Below the pieces are notes generated by a model. It had not been told where the DNA came from, ran no database searches, and saw only the letters and a program-made list of their open reading frames with translations. A stretch of DNA of 64,000 nucleotides from Rosa chinensis (lineage: Eukaryota > Streptophyta > Magnoliopsida > Rosales > Rosaceae): positions 54,341,897 to 54,405,896 of the forward strand of contig NC_037088.1 of NCBI RefSeq assembly GCF_002994745.2, read 5' to 3'. Positions within the stretch are counted from its first letter, which is position 1, and each line of letters opens with the position of its first letter. The translations under genes were made by a program, and so were the position numbers. Below, piece after piece: positions 1 through 11,450 of this stretch.

Positions 1-1487
1 TCCAGTTTTTTAAGGTAGTTAAATTAAATTCACTTCCAAAACAATCAGAGGCAAAGGGAAAATTTCTGGCCGCGATATATCTGTCATAGCTGTGACCGTT
101 CACGGAAGACACATCAATTTATACAGGCTAATATCTTTCTGCATGACTGCATCGATCACTTGCTCCTATGGGATTATTTAGAATATTGTCGGTCCATTCA
201 AGCCAACCACGTACTCTTATAGTTTAGTTTCTTTATGAGCCTTGAACTCATCAAAGTTTTCTGACAATGAAGACATATTGTGAGTCGAGAGAAGCTGATC
301 CCCGGTCACTGATTAGCGTCTTTTTGGTTGTTTTGTAGACATAAGCACAAGAGATTTCTTTCTGTCTCTAATCATCTCATCAGCCACATGCAGGGAATCC
401 ACATTCTTTTATCGATCTCACCATGATTATGGAATCCTCTGAATCTTCAGTACGCAAAGTTGTTTCACGCGACTTGATCACAACATTATTTCTGAGAAAC
501 TAAGGGTTCGTTTGCCACATATTTAATCATCACTGGTTTGTCATGAAGAGGGGAAATAATAAGCAAAATGTGGTAGAATTGTTACAGAAACAGATCTTTG
601 TAGATTACCAACTGAAATAGATCGAACAAGCAAAACCTACACTTAATGGCTTTATGATTTTCTATTCAATTAACAGGGTTATGATCTGTTGAATCAGCTC
701 TCAGCTATAAGAAATCAAGTCATATATCAACATGAACTTCTTTATCATGGAATTACTAAATTTGATCGAGCCCATTTCAAATTTCCTTGTAGCTCTACCC
801 GCATTTCATGACCTGTGTACCCACCCAACACCATTCTAATTGCTGTCAACAGGAATAGGTCGCCATTATGACTACACACTTATGGTGCTCAATTGCACAG
901 CTTCATGCAATCAATGATTTTAAAAAGAATAAGATCTGAAAGTGTGAAAGTGTTTTCGGAACCGAGACATAGCATGAAGAACCAGAGGAGCCTCGAGTTA
1001 AAACTTAAAACTACAAGAGAACCTAGATACAGTGTGAAAGATTTTAGCTTCTCAAGTGAAAATACTTGTGGAACTTCATCAGCCTATATATACTGGTGTA
1101 TCTTCTGCAATTATCTATTATAAGAACACTAATATCAAGATTGTTTGATGTTAAGGGTGATATTATAAAGAAATAATCTGTTGCATCTTCAAAATAAGGT
1201 TTTCCCAACGTAAAATAAAAAAATGTGCATTAGTCCTTTGTGTAATTGCTTTCTTTGGTTCAGAACTTTCAACCAGTCCATAGTCCCTGTGCTGCCCTAG
1301 TCCAAAGTCCATACTTTATTAGTTTTCAAACACTAAAATGTGATGTAGATGTAAAAGGACTATGGTGCCAATAGTATTGCCCTATGTATGTGTATTGGGA
1401 ATTCTTTGCCAATAGGCAACAGTGTAACATGCAACCTCGTTTTAAAGGAGTGTATTTCGAAAAAGAGGGAGTAGAGTTTAGACGGAT
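1..1487. other. Gene-free flank
   Basis: I see no convincing coding exon, RNA gene or bounded mobile element here. The only open frames are short (76 codons or fewer) and have no recognisable composition or motif. The sequence is AT-rich, like the rest of the intergenic space. Confidence 0.5.
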
Positions 1488-1577
1488 TCCTTAGAAACAA
1501 GAGCAGATGATGAAATATCTCAAATAAATATGTTGCATTGTTGCAAAGCTATCATCTGTGACAAGAATGAGGCTCCA
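1488..1577 (-). pseudogene. Broken fragment of the RABF1 gene (exon 4 / intron 4)
   Basis: This stretch matches the real RABF1 gene at about 3838-3967. It carries intron-4 sequence (around TTAGAAACAA and GATGAAATAT) and the start of exon 4 (GCAAAGCTAT, ACAAGAATGAGGCTCCA). The exon part that encodes the WDTAGQE segment is missing between the two, and no splice site or open frame survives. Because intron sequence is included, it derives from a DNA-level duplication and not from a retrocopied mRNA. It lies about 1 kb downstream of the gene it came from. Confidence 0.75.
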
Positions 1578-1994
1578 GCCTGAGTTGTATGAAAATCAGT
1601 GAACTTGTGGAATACCAATAATTTTGGTAAGAGTGGTGTTCTAATTACCTGGCAAAGGCAAAGGTCAAAAACACCGAATTTGTTGAGGGACTCGACCTAG
1701 ACGTTACCTTGCACCTCATGTACTCTTCATACTATCTGGACATCAGGGAATTGGGGATCATATGAGCGAAACAAATGCGATAGGGCTAGATGGAAAGCAG
1801 TTAAAGAGATTTCCAGGAAGCTTTTTCTGAGGTGATGCCTGAAGAATGATTTTTAGTGGGAGAGAAATCCATCGATTTTTGTTATAGAGCTTGTTATTAG
1901 TCTGTCTAGATAATACATGGAGGTTGCTCTTTTGGATGGTAGCTTTGCTATATCTCGCCAGTTCCGCTTCTCCTCTCATTTTTATCACCTCCCT

Positions 1995-2079
1995 ACCGTC
2001 TTGGTTTCAACATCCGGGTCCTGCTTTCTGGTTGGTACAGATACACAGTCTGGACTCGGGATGTTGAAACCAAGACGGT
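1995..2079. repeat. Perfect 21-bp inverted repeat, short hairpin
   Basis: The 21 bases at 1995-2015 are the exact reverse complement of those at 2059-2079, with a 43-base loop. Pairing continues imperfectly into the loop (CATCCGGGTC against GACTCGGGATG). The origin is unknown. It could be the remnant of a small foldback element, and no host gene is visible around it. Confidence 0.7.
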
Positions 2080-2465
2080 TCCATTCTGCAGGAAATAGAA
2101 TAGCTATACTATGTTTCTGATATGTATTGGAACTCGAGGAATTACTAGTACAGTAGTAGGTTCTATTTTGGTTGTTGTAGAATAAAGCTAATCCGTAATG
2201 CGAAGTGGGAAGAAACGTGTATAAAAAATAGATGAAAGTAGTTATGTCCATAGGGACACCAGGTTAACTTACACCCCTAAAACATAAAGCTATTCTATGG
2301 TGCCCAGGTCATTCATTCGTGCAAATAATGATTTTTAACGTTCCAACTGAAACCATTGGAAATCAAAAGCTACAGACTATTTCACAATATACACACATCT
2401 TGAAATTACAGAACGCTAACCAAACGTTTCCATAGCACCAACTGTTTTTTGTAAAGTAATCAGCT

Positions 2466-5124
2466 TCATGGGTTCTGTATTGATGAGGATGATGATAAAG
2501 CCGGACGGGGTAGACGCTTGGCTATTTCCTGCCAAATTTAAAGTATCAGATTTTCCTCATTTATGAGATTAGCTATATGGACTGGATGATGTAAAGTATA
2601 TAAGGTTCCCAATAATTACAATTTAATAGCAAACAATAGAAATAATATACGATCAAAAGGTAAATGTAATCAGGTTTACCTCAAACAGCAGATTAATATT
2701 ATCTGCTGTCTTTGCAGATGTCTCGATAAAGAACATCCCATTCTTTTCTGCATAGCCCATGCCATCCTAAAGAATATACAATAGATGCATGTTATTTTAG
2801 TTATATGATGAAACTATTTTGTACTCTACGGAAAGAAGATGCATGGGATTAAGTGGTATTGAGCTCACTTGAACAGAAACTTCACGTTTCTCATGAAGAT
2901 CAGCTTTGTTACCAACCAAGGCCAAGACAATATCAGGGGTCCCATGTTTTTGCAGCTCCTGTGGAGAGCCAATGTTTATCAATTGGTAAAAAGCAAACTT
3001 GCACCAAGAAAAAGCAGCTATTAACAGCACCACATAATACAACTATTGTGCACACAAAATTCAACTGTGTAAGGGATCCATCTGCCGAGGCATATTATCA
3101 AGGGAAAAATAGGAAATTTGATGGTGCTTAAATTGCCAATGATGTGCCCACTGATATGTAGCTATCCATTTATTATTCCCAGTGATATATAGCTTAAATG
3201 CTCTTCCTCCAGAAAATGAAGATTCTGAGACATCAACAACAATCTGCCTTAGAGCAGCTTAGTCAGCCAACTCAAAGCTTGTCCTACATTAAGTTTTATA
3301 AGAAGAGTTTCAACATTGATTAAGAAGTGTAAATTTCATATCTCAAAAATGCTACAGTATCCCATGTAAAAGTCCAGGCATTAAGATGAAATATTTTCAT
3401 TTAACTTTGATCATAAACTATAGCTGATGATTGATCAATGAGGCGAAAAAACTGTCATCGAAACCATTTTGTAAGCCTAATAAATTATTAGATAGTTTGA
3501 TTAGCTGTAACATGCTAAAATGTTGAACCCAGAACATGCGGATATATTCTAATAAGGAAAAAGGAATCATAGGTACCTATACAGAAAAAGGAAAAAACAA
3601 TGACACAATGTTTCATGACCTATATAAAAGATACCTTGACCCAATACTGTGCTTTGTTGAAAGACTCTGGACTTGTGATATCATATACAATGACTGCCAC
3701 TGCTGCACCTCGATAATAAAGGGGGGCCAATGCAGCGTACCTGAATAGGATACAATCAACAATTAATATTCTCCAGAGAAAGGAGTGCATTCGCAGAGCA
3801 ATATCCAAGGATGAGTAAGGAAGGGGAAGGTGGATGTCTTAGAAACAAAAACACCTGATGAAATATTTTGCCAACAATACCTTTCTTGGCCAGCAGTGTC
3901 CCATATCTCAAATTTAACTGTTGTAGAATCTTGCAAAGCTATCGTCTGAGACAAGAATGAGGCTCCAACAGTCACCTGAAATTAAATAAAAACCAGCATC
4001 ATACATGACTTTTATGGATCTTAAAGATAGAGGCTTTCCCAAAAACAAGGAGCAACATAGACCAAAAGTTTTCACAAAAGCACTTGGACCTCAAGTTTAA
4101 TATATAGCAGCAAATATGTCCCTTACCTTGGATGTGGGATCAAACTGACCACGAACAAAACGAAGAACTATGCAGCTCTTACCAACACCAGAATCACCCA
4201 ACAAAACTAGCTGAAGAGCGACAAGAATGAGAGGTTAGTGACACTTTGATAGAAACCGCATCTCCCCTGTTTGCTTGAGCAAAGTAGGAATAAAGAAGAA
4301 TGCAAGGAAAAGAAAATGGGCTTCTCCTATGCTGTTGCAAGAGTCCATTTCTGTTTCTTAGTAGAAACTTCAATGCAGAAGTGTCAAGGTTATACAGCAA
4401 AAAAGCATACGAGGCTACTAAATGCATCTCATTATAATTTCTCCTATGTATTCATTTGCTCCACTAAACATCTACAATAAATTACCACTGCCTACTGCCA
4501 CGCTTGCCTGATGCAATCAGATAGAGTTTTAACCATACATCCCCAAACAAATCTACACCAATAGTCTCTAATCCTATGTTTTCAGGATTCACTTCTCTAA
4601 TGTATCAGTTTATACGGAAAACTAGTAGCGTGTCAAAACACACTATTACATTGCATAAATGTTAACCCACAATCTTCAAGTTTGCACTTTTCCACACCCA
4701 CACCAACTTAACCACTATTGGCAGAGAGTAACAAAACTAAAAAGTTCATAACTTTCGACTCGAAACAATGGCATCACTTTCATAAATTGGGTCTAGAAAT
4801 CACCTTCACGCGTAAATTTTTGGCGTCTGCAGCTCCACCGTTTTCCACATTCGGCCCAACCAACCGCCCAGAACCTCTATCTGCAATCAACCAAATACAA
4901 ATTCCTCAAAAGAACCAAACTTTCGAATCAAATAGTGGACACCCAAAACCTAATCGAACCAATCAACCCCACCTCTCTCAATTCAGCTCAAAAATAAAAG
5001 AAACCGATCGAATCAAACAGACCCAGAAGAAAAGTTCAGAGTCATCAGATTTTTCAGCAAACCCCAAAAAGGTAAAAGCTCCAAAGGATCCAAATTTACC
5101 TGGAAGGGAGGAGGAGCAACCCAT
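2466..5124 (-). CDS. RABF1: RABF1 (ARA6-type) Rab5 GTPase, 8 coding exons
   Basis: Plant-specific Rab5 GTPase of endosomes, known in the family to act in endosome/vacuole-to-plasma-membrane traffic. Coding exons (minus strand, all GT-AG): 5124-5100, 4880-4804, 4210-4127, 3975-3881, 3740-3635, 2958-2869, 2766-2680, 2528-2466. They join in frame to 208 aa, against about 202 in Arabidopsis ARA6. The N-terminus MGCSSSLP has Gly2 for myristoylation and Cys3 for likely palmitoylation. P-loop GDSGVGKS is at 39-46, the divergent ARA6-type switch I ([11 protein letters not shown]) at 63-73, WDTAGQE at 87-93, NKAD at 146-149 and ETSAK at 174-178. The C-terminus ends SIQNP with no prenylation cysteines, as expected for this subfamily and unlike canonical RABF2. 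Start, splice phases and stop are mutually consistent, so the gene looks intact. Confidence 0.96.
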
Positions 5125-5335
5125 TTGCGAGCTGAGACCCTCTGTTACAATAGTGTGTGCGTATGTGTGTATATATAGATATACACAAACTGTAAGTATA
5201 GGTGTGTGTGTGTGTGTGTGTGTAAGGGTCTAGAGCTTATATGGAGAAGAGGGAAGGTGAGTGAAATTGCAGAGATTGAAGGCTGTTGGAGATTTGGAGG
5301 TAAAGTCTTCTGGGTCGCTAATGGCGCGACTTCTT
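5125..5335 (-). promoter_or_regulatory. RABF1 5' leader and promoter region with TG/TA repeat
   Basis: Read on the minus strand, the region just upstream of the RABF1 ATG holds TA-rich motifs (CATATAAGC near 5238-5246 and a TATATA run near 5170-5180) and a (CA)n tract. The tract appears as (TG)n at about 5203-5222 on the plus strand. A CT-rich leader-like stretch lies at about 5245-5290. I cannot fix the transcription start. The microsatellite is a likely polymorphic site close to the start of transcription. Confidence 0.45.
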
Positions 5336-5339
5336 CCCT

Positions 5340-5575
5340 TCGCAGACCTTCGTATCTTACTATGTTAATAGTATTTTGTATGTTTCGTTGGAGTAAAGTT
5401 ATGTTTTAGAGTTTGGGTTGTGAAACTGACCCAACTCTCATTATGGGTTTGGGCTGGTAATGGATCTCGGATTGGGTTTTTGACTTGAATGGTGCTATGT
5501 TGGTGTCTAGGTTCTTTTGGATTTGGATAAGTTGGAAGACAATGCTTAGCTTCTGCTATTGAGGCTGGAGATGAG
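5340..5575 (+). pseudogene. Non-LTR RNase H remnant, upstream half
   Basis: The bases just before 5575 read, with a frame disruption, as the middle of a retrotransposon RNase H domain (RVT_3 type): ...DCLASAIEAGDE. The reading resumes at 10845 after the inserted hAT element. Upstream of about 5500 the similarity fades through stops and frameshifts. It is therefore the broken end of an old LINE-type sequence, not a host gene. Confidence 0.55.
5568..5575. repeat. hAT target-site duplication, left copy
   Basis: GAGATGAG lies immediately before the hAT terminus and is repeated exactly at 10837-10844. Eight bases is the diagnostic TSD length for the hAT superfamily. Confidence 0.9.
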
Positions 5576-6084
5576 TAGCGATGGCAATGGGGAGAGTAGG
5601 GTAAGGGATTTAAATTATCTTCCCCATACCCAACTTCATTTCTCATCTCCTTATCCGCTCCAATCCCCGTAATAAGAAATTGGGGATTCTCCGTCTCCGT
5701 CCCTATTGGGGATTAGGTCTTTGTACCCGCCTCAATCCCCGTTAACAATATTACTAATTTATTATATAACAATTCATATAAATAATTATTGATTATATCG
5801 TATGAAGTTAAAATGAAACATCAACATAAAATAGATTCTTTATTTCAATCAAACAAAAACAAATACAAGTCTCGCTTAAAAAAGAACAATAAAAGTCTGC
5901 ATTCAACAAAAAAAATTCCACAATCAACTGTTTAGTGTAACTTAACAACTTACTCATTCACTCCAACAAGGTGAATTGAATAATATCAAAAATATTTTAA
6001 CAGAATTTAAATATTAACAAAAAGATAAAGTTTACATAGATATTTCTTTATAAATAATATCAAATATATATATATATATATATA

Positions 6085-6260
6085 TGTTATAAACTAGAGA
6101 ATTAGAGAGAGATAGAATAGAGAAACAAAGTGTAGGAGGAGGTAGAAGTGTTTATTTCATTCTCATTAGACCCCTTTATATAGGAGTAGTGTTTACATCA
6201 TAAGGACATAACTAATGAGTATTTACAGTGGACAACCACATTTATATAATATTTATAACA
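6085..6260 (-). repeat. Copia 3' LTR (minus-strand element)
   Basis: 176-bp LTR beginning TGTTATAAACTAG and ending TTTATAACA, preceded by the TSD ATATA at 6080-6084. It is identical to the copy at 10475-10650. Confidence 0.93.
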
Positions 6261-9045
6261 CTCCCCCTTGGATGTCCACCACTAAATGATATGGTGTTGG
6301 ACGCGCTTAATGTTGCCTCGTCAAAAACCTTGCCAGGTAACAAAAAACCCAGTGGGACAAAAACAACCCTGGTCGAATGAGAAAAAGAGTACAACGCGCA
6401 TATGTCCTAGGTAGCATAATTTTGAATGCTCCCCCTGATGAGAATCTCCCCCTGATTGTTGCAAGCTTCAATCATGTATATAATAAAATACATGCACCAT
6501 GTATATTAGATATGGTGTGTCGATCACATAGGTGAGACCATGTGTGCTTTGCATAAAGGGGACTCATCATGAATTGCAATTCCTGTAAAAGGTTAGGGTA
6601 ATACCAATAAAACTATGATAATAAATCTTACCTCAAGTAGAACAAATTTCATATGCTCAAATTATAGATAAAGATATTAGCAAAGAATAACAATATAAAG
6701 GAACAACAATTGACACATTTACCTTTATACAATATTCCGAGCATTGAAATTTATGTATGGCATACTTAGCCATAAATATCAATTAGTGTAATTGATAATT
6801 TCATATAGACTCAATATGAGCTCTAAATAAGTTCATAACTTCGCGAAAGTTGGAATATGTTGCAACATTATGAGTATGATTCGAATTCGATTTCTTAGTC
6901 TTGTCATAGTACTCATTGAGGCAATAAGTCACTTTGACCATAATTGAATGAGTATGTATGAGCTTTAGACTTTTGATTCCATGAGTGAGCTTTAAGCTCA
7001 TTCATTAATGGACTTGCCTTTGGCAATATGAATCGGTCAAGGATTTGATTAAGCAATATGCTTATAATGACACATAGGATTTGGGGATTTGCTTTTAGCA
7101 ATATTCCTTTAAGATCTTCATATTAGCCAAGACAACATGCCATAAATCTCTCGTCAATATAACACTGTACTTATAGAAAAGTTGTCGCTTGGAGAAGAAT
7201 GATAAGCCCATGTCTCTATAAAGAGACTTGTGTCACAGTGATTTTAATTCACTGGAATGAACACCCTCTTATATTTTAGGGGTTATAAAGTCCAAATATA
7301 TCATCACGTTTACAATATTCAAATTCATTGGAATTGCCTCTTTCTAATTTGGCCAATAGTATAATTTGTCGATGTACACATCGAAACGTGGTATAGTATA
7401 CAGCCCCTGATGATTTTCAGTAGCGCTACTATAGATGAGATATCATCAATTAGAGATCTATCACACATTCAAAATATATGCATGCATTAGCTATAATAAG
7501 CTTATTCATATCCGGTACCCATGCCTCTTTTAGGGCATTTGTTGTCTCTCAAGGACAAATTAATTAAAGAATGTGGATCTTTGTATAACCTCATAACGAG
7601 TGTTATAGGGCTTGTATAATCTTCCCTTATAGGGAGATTAAAACATTGGACTTGGTGGATATATCCCACATAATGCACGCCGTTACAATAGTGTTTCCTC
7701 CCCCTAACGGCGGGAAGACCATCTAGTTTGACCATTCGCAAAATATGCGTGCAAAAAATTTGGGTTGGAAATCCATTGGTGGGTGGCGAGCCCAAACCAA
7801 TTTTTAGGTCAAAAACTTGTCTTTAATAAGTGTCACTTTCTCAATTTCTCATAATTGATTGAGACTTTTTCTTAAGATAATAATAAGACATGGTGGATAA
7901 ATATCACACACCAATTCATATCGTTTTTCATAATATTTCTCCCCCTAATGACGGGAGAATTGTCTTATTGAAATGACAACTCGCAGATATGCGATAAATT
8001 ATAATATCTTCGTTAGGAAGATTTGCAATTATTGTTGTATTAAACAACAATGTAAAGTATGTATGTAGATGAGTCTACATGACAAAGTAGATAAAATAAA
8101 GACACATTGGTCACACCAAAATAATTTTATTTGGCTCAATGAAATTTTTAATTCATGATATAGTATACAGTAGTATACTCATAGTTGATTAATACAACAG
8201 AAAGTCGGTGGAAATTTCATCACCAATATATACAGTGGTAATTCCATATATGTAACATAATATGAGCTCAGTTGGAGTCGGCCATCAATCAAGATCTGCA
8301 GCTCTTGAGATGATTGTTACCTTAGCTTTTGGAAGCATCATTTGTGAAAAATTATCAACAATTGCAATGGATCATATCCATAGTTGCATTATATGCATGT
8401 AAGACAACTATGTTTGTCATTATATTTATCATGAACATTCATGGTTCAAAATGAATTTATTAATGAACACGTGGTTCATATTATTGTTTGACACTGAAAA
8501 ATGTCAAAATGATATACTCAAATTTCGAGTTTGGGACAGTAGTCCATATGGGTATAAACATATACTCCAATAATAATAGATTTAGGGACTATAGCCCTCA
8601 TACTCAAAACATTTGGTTTGAGTCTTCACAATTAGAAGCATGTTCTAAAAGTGGAGTGAACAGAGGTTCGCATGTACTCATAAAGAGAAGGGACAAATGT
8701 CCAGACATAATTGGAGATCAAGAAACAAGAGGTTTCGATCTATTTGATTGTATAACAATCAGTCGAGGAATTTTAAGTCCTCATATAATTGGATCAAGAA
8801 AATGTAGTTTCGATCTCATTATAAAATGACAATTTTATATTAAATAATCAGATAAGATAATAAGAGGAAATTAATTGAAGTTGTCAAACTCATGAAAATG
8901 CATACCTCGATTCTGTTGAAAATATAATTGATATTGTTGATATCAATTGGTGAGTAACAGAATATTCCAAAATAGAGACAGATTCATTTAGAGTCATTAA
9001 TTGAAACATGCATTAATATAACATTATAACAAAATAATCAATAAA

Positions 9046-9118
9046 ATTGTTGTAGTCTAATTGGTTAGGATATTTGGTTCGCATCTAAAAAGACCTGGGT
9101 TCAAGTCCCAGCAATGGA
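9046..9118 (+). pseudogene. tRNA-Glu-like pseudo-tRNA with CGC anticodon
   Basis: 73 bases fold as a cloverleaf. D arm is GTCT-AATTGGTTA-GGAT. Anticodon stem TTTGG/CTAAA closes the loop TTCGCAT, giving anticodon CGC. The variable loop has five bases, and the T arm is CTGGG-TTCAAGT-CCCAG. Overall it resembles plant tRNA-Glu, including the A box and the perfect B box GGTTCAAGTCC. The acceptor stem (ATTGTTG/CAATGGA) has wobbles and an A:A mismatch at the end. It lies inside the copia element, antisense to it. Most likely it is a captured or retroposed tRNA fragment and not a working gene. Confidence 0.65.
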
Positions 9119-9690
9119 ATAATAATTTTGTTATTTTTTCACAAACGACATAATCATATGAGGTAGATATGACAAAAATAATCATAAATAACAAATGTTC
9201 ATTATGATCACATAAAATAAATATGGTAAGTATCAAATAATGGTAATAGGATGATAATAAAATGAGTTATTACTAACAATAACTACAAGATAATGGCAAT
9301 TAAAAATATTATCATGATAATTGTAGCTCTTGCAACAAATTCTCATGACAAATTCGGTTATGAAAGAATTGTAATGAATGTAATTTAAACGTCATAAATG
9401 TGATTAAACAGATAAAGACAAGAAAACGTAATTATGTTTAATCAGTGCCAGAACATAGGCTTAAAATGACTAAACAAAATAAATAGAGACAAAAAAAAAA
9501 CCGCCTAAACATAGGCTTAAAATTTATCGGTGTCAAGAAAACCGCCGCTAATCATGTAATCAATATGTTTTCCATTGTCCACAGAAAAAATCAGAGACTT
9601 TGAGCTTGTTATCTTCACTGACAGATTCTCCACATAATTTTAGTTGGGAGGTAATCATATGTATAGCGGAATTGAAAATCAATGACAGAT

Positions 9691-10011
9691 TTAAAGTTCT
9701 GAAGGCGCAAAATGCGTCCATTCATATCGTGCTCTAGATAGAACAATGGTTTTCTGGTGACCAAATCGATCAGCCAATGCTTGCCAAATCTCAAGTGGAT
9801 CTTTCACCGTAAGGTAATCATCTTTTAGGATTTTATCAAGATGATAACGCAAGAAAATCATAGGCTTGGCGGGATCTTGCACAGATGACTTATTGTCAAC
9901 TTTGATGGCATTAATTTCCAAGGTTTTTAGCCATAAGGTGAATTTCAGCATCAAATAGTTCTTGTCAGAAATTTTAAGAGGATCAAAGTCCAATTTTGTT
10001 AGATGCGTCAT
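9691..10011 (-). pseudogene. Copia gag fragment
   Basis: 106 codons are open from ATG at 10011. The start NLTKLDF-like (MTHLTKLDFDPL) and the blocks KNYLMLKFTLWLK, AMIFLR-like (PMIFLRYHLDK), LTVKDPLEIWQAL and VLSRARYEWTHF match the plant copia gag N-terminal region (retrotran_gag/UBN2 type). The zinc-knuckle part and the pol continuation are missing or frameshifted. It sits about 460 bp inside the 5' LTR, as expected for gag. Confidence 0.85.
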
Positions 10012-10474
10012 CTTTCTACAAACAAAAAAGATGAGATATATTAGGATCCATAATTATTAGAACAGTATGTTCTATGAAAAATTCATATACGAAACAAAGG
10101 TTTCGAAGAGTTCATAAATATGAACAATGGATCCCATAGGGAACACACGAGAAAAACATTCGTGTGATGTCTATAGAGCCATAGGTCTAAGACTACTCGG
10201 TCAGTGGACTCGAGTCTTGACTTTTGGAACAATGGTTCTCAAAGTCGAATATGAAGCATAAATCTCAACAATTAGATTATATAAAAGATACATACAAATA
10301 TATGTAAATGATCGCATAATGAAAATTGATATTCATCTAGGAGAGAAAGAAGAAAAACTCATAGATCATTAGCCTTGGTCATAAGCAACTATGTTGCACC
10401 ATAAGGCTTGCGGATCATCATGGAGTTCAAAGAAGAAGAAGAAGAAAAATAAGAGCAAATTCGTGCTGATAACG

Positions 10475-10650
10475 TGTTATAAACTAGAGAATTAGAGAGA
10501 GATAGAATAGAGAAACAAAGTGTAGGAGGAGGTAGAAGTGTTTATTTCATTCTCATTAGACCCCTTTATATAGGAGTAGTGTTTACATCATAAGGACATA
10601 ACTAATGAGTATTTACAGTGGACAACCACATTTATATAATATTTATAACA
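10475..10650 (-). repeat. Copia 5' LTR (minus-strand element)
   Basis: Identical to 6085-6260. The bases at 10651-10655 repeat the TSD ATATA. The primer-binding region lies just inside, at about 10455-10474. Confidence 0.93.
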
Positions 10651-10844
10651 ATATATATATTTTAGATAATTCTTATTGGGTGGGTATGGGAATGGGGATC
10701 AAAATACTATCCCCGCCCCGTAATCAATTTCAGAATTCGAATACTGGGGATCCCCATTCCCGTCACCCAAATTTCTCCCAATTAGAGTCGAATACCCGAT
10801 GGGTACCCTACCCGATGAGGATTATTGTCATCCCTAGAGATGAG

Positions 10845-11107
10845 GAAACATCACATTTGGGTCGCATTATGGAGGATATCAACTCTTCGTTAGGGCTGTT
10901 AGCAGGGTCTTCCTTGACTCATGTATACTGCGAAGAAAACTTGGCAGCTCACAATTTGGTTAAGCTTGCTTAGTACTGTAGTTTCAGTCTGACTTGGAGT
11001 GGGGAAGTCCCTCCTACTCTCCTAGTATCCGAAGCTTTATAGCTTCTCACTTTACTCATTGGTATTTCAATATAATTCGGTTATATTTTAGTCAAAAAAA
11101 AAAAAAA
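10845..11107 (+). pseudogene. Non-LTR RNase H remnant, downstream half with poly(A)
   Basis: The open frame continues from the pre-insertion site as ETSHLGRIMEDINSSLG, then THVYCEENLAAHNLVKLA and a TAG stop at about 10971. This is the C-terminal end of an RVT_3/RNase H domain as found at the end of plant LINE ORF2. It is followed by about 120 bases and an A-run near 11094-11107, consistent with a LINE 3' end. The catalytic upstream portion is degraded, so it is a fragment. Confidence 0.7.
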
Positions 11108-11450
11108 GTTGGAAGATCAGTTTACTACATGATTGGTTTTCAAGATGTTGAGAGCCACTACTCAAGTTTGGCTGTAGCCAATCTGTTTTTTCTTGTTCTT
11201 GTCATTGTAAGTTTCTAAGTGGTATAACATAGGTTCGAACAAGCCGCTTACGCAAGAAATTAGTCAAAGAAAAAAAAAAGTTGGAAGATCAGTTTACAAC
11301 ATAATTCGTTTTCAAGACGTTGAGAGCCAATACTCAAGTTTGGCTATAACCAATTTGTTTTTCCTTGTTCTTCTCGTTGTAAGTTTCTAAGTGGTATAAC
11401 ATATGTCTGAATAAGATGCTTATGCAAAGAATTAGGAATATCAAAAATTT
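11108..11450. repeat. Tandem duplication, 172-bp unit, two copies
   Basis: The unit beginning GTTGGAAGATCAGTTTAC at 11108 recurs at 11280. Both copies carry CAAGTTTGGCT, CTTGTTCTT and GTAAGTTTCTAAGTGGTATA, and they differ at scattered positions. Each copy is preceded by AGTCAAA and an A-run, so the duplication includes the LINE tail. Confidence 0.85.

Larger units (their letters stand above)
6085..10650 (-). mobile_element. Ty1/copia LTR retrotransposon, recent but coding-decayed
   Basis: Flanking LTRs of 176 bp (6085-6260 and 10475-10650) run TGTTAT...ATAACA and are identical base for base as I read them. The TSD is ATATA, inside the TA microsatellite of the host hAT element. On the minus strand, the sequence after the 5' LTR (10475-10650) is CGTTATCAGCACGAATTTGC, a primer-binding-site position. 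A polypurine tract CCAAGGGGGAG precedes the 3' LTR. A gag remnant lies near 9691-10011. Integrase-like (FPPLGGGN, about 7700) and RT-start-like (KEAIPMN, about 7310) traces are interrupted by stops. It cannot encode its own proteins, so it must have been mobilised in trans. Confidence 0.93.
5576..10836. mobile_element. Non-autonomous hAT element, split by a copia insertion
   Basis: Terminal inverted repeats are TAGCGATGGCAAT at the left and TAGGGATGACAAT (reverse complement of the right end), with a perfect 8-bp TSD GAGATGAG on both sides. Without the copia insert the element is about 690 bp (5576-6084 plus 10656-10836). It is rich in GGGGAT/ATCCCC motifs and has no transposase. It inserted into an RNase H reading frame, and removing it together with one TSD copy restores that frame across the junction. 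Confidence 0.88.

Noticed and set aside
4718..5233. 171-codon plus-strand frame
   Set aside because: Antisense to RABF1 exons 1-2 and intron; the opposite strand gives the conserved, spliced Rab protein.
8488..8829. 113-codon plus-strand frame
   Set aside because: Antisense to a decayed copia interior, no domain.
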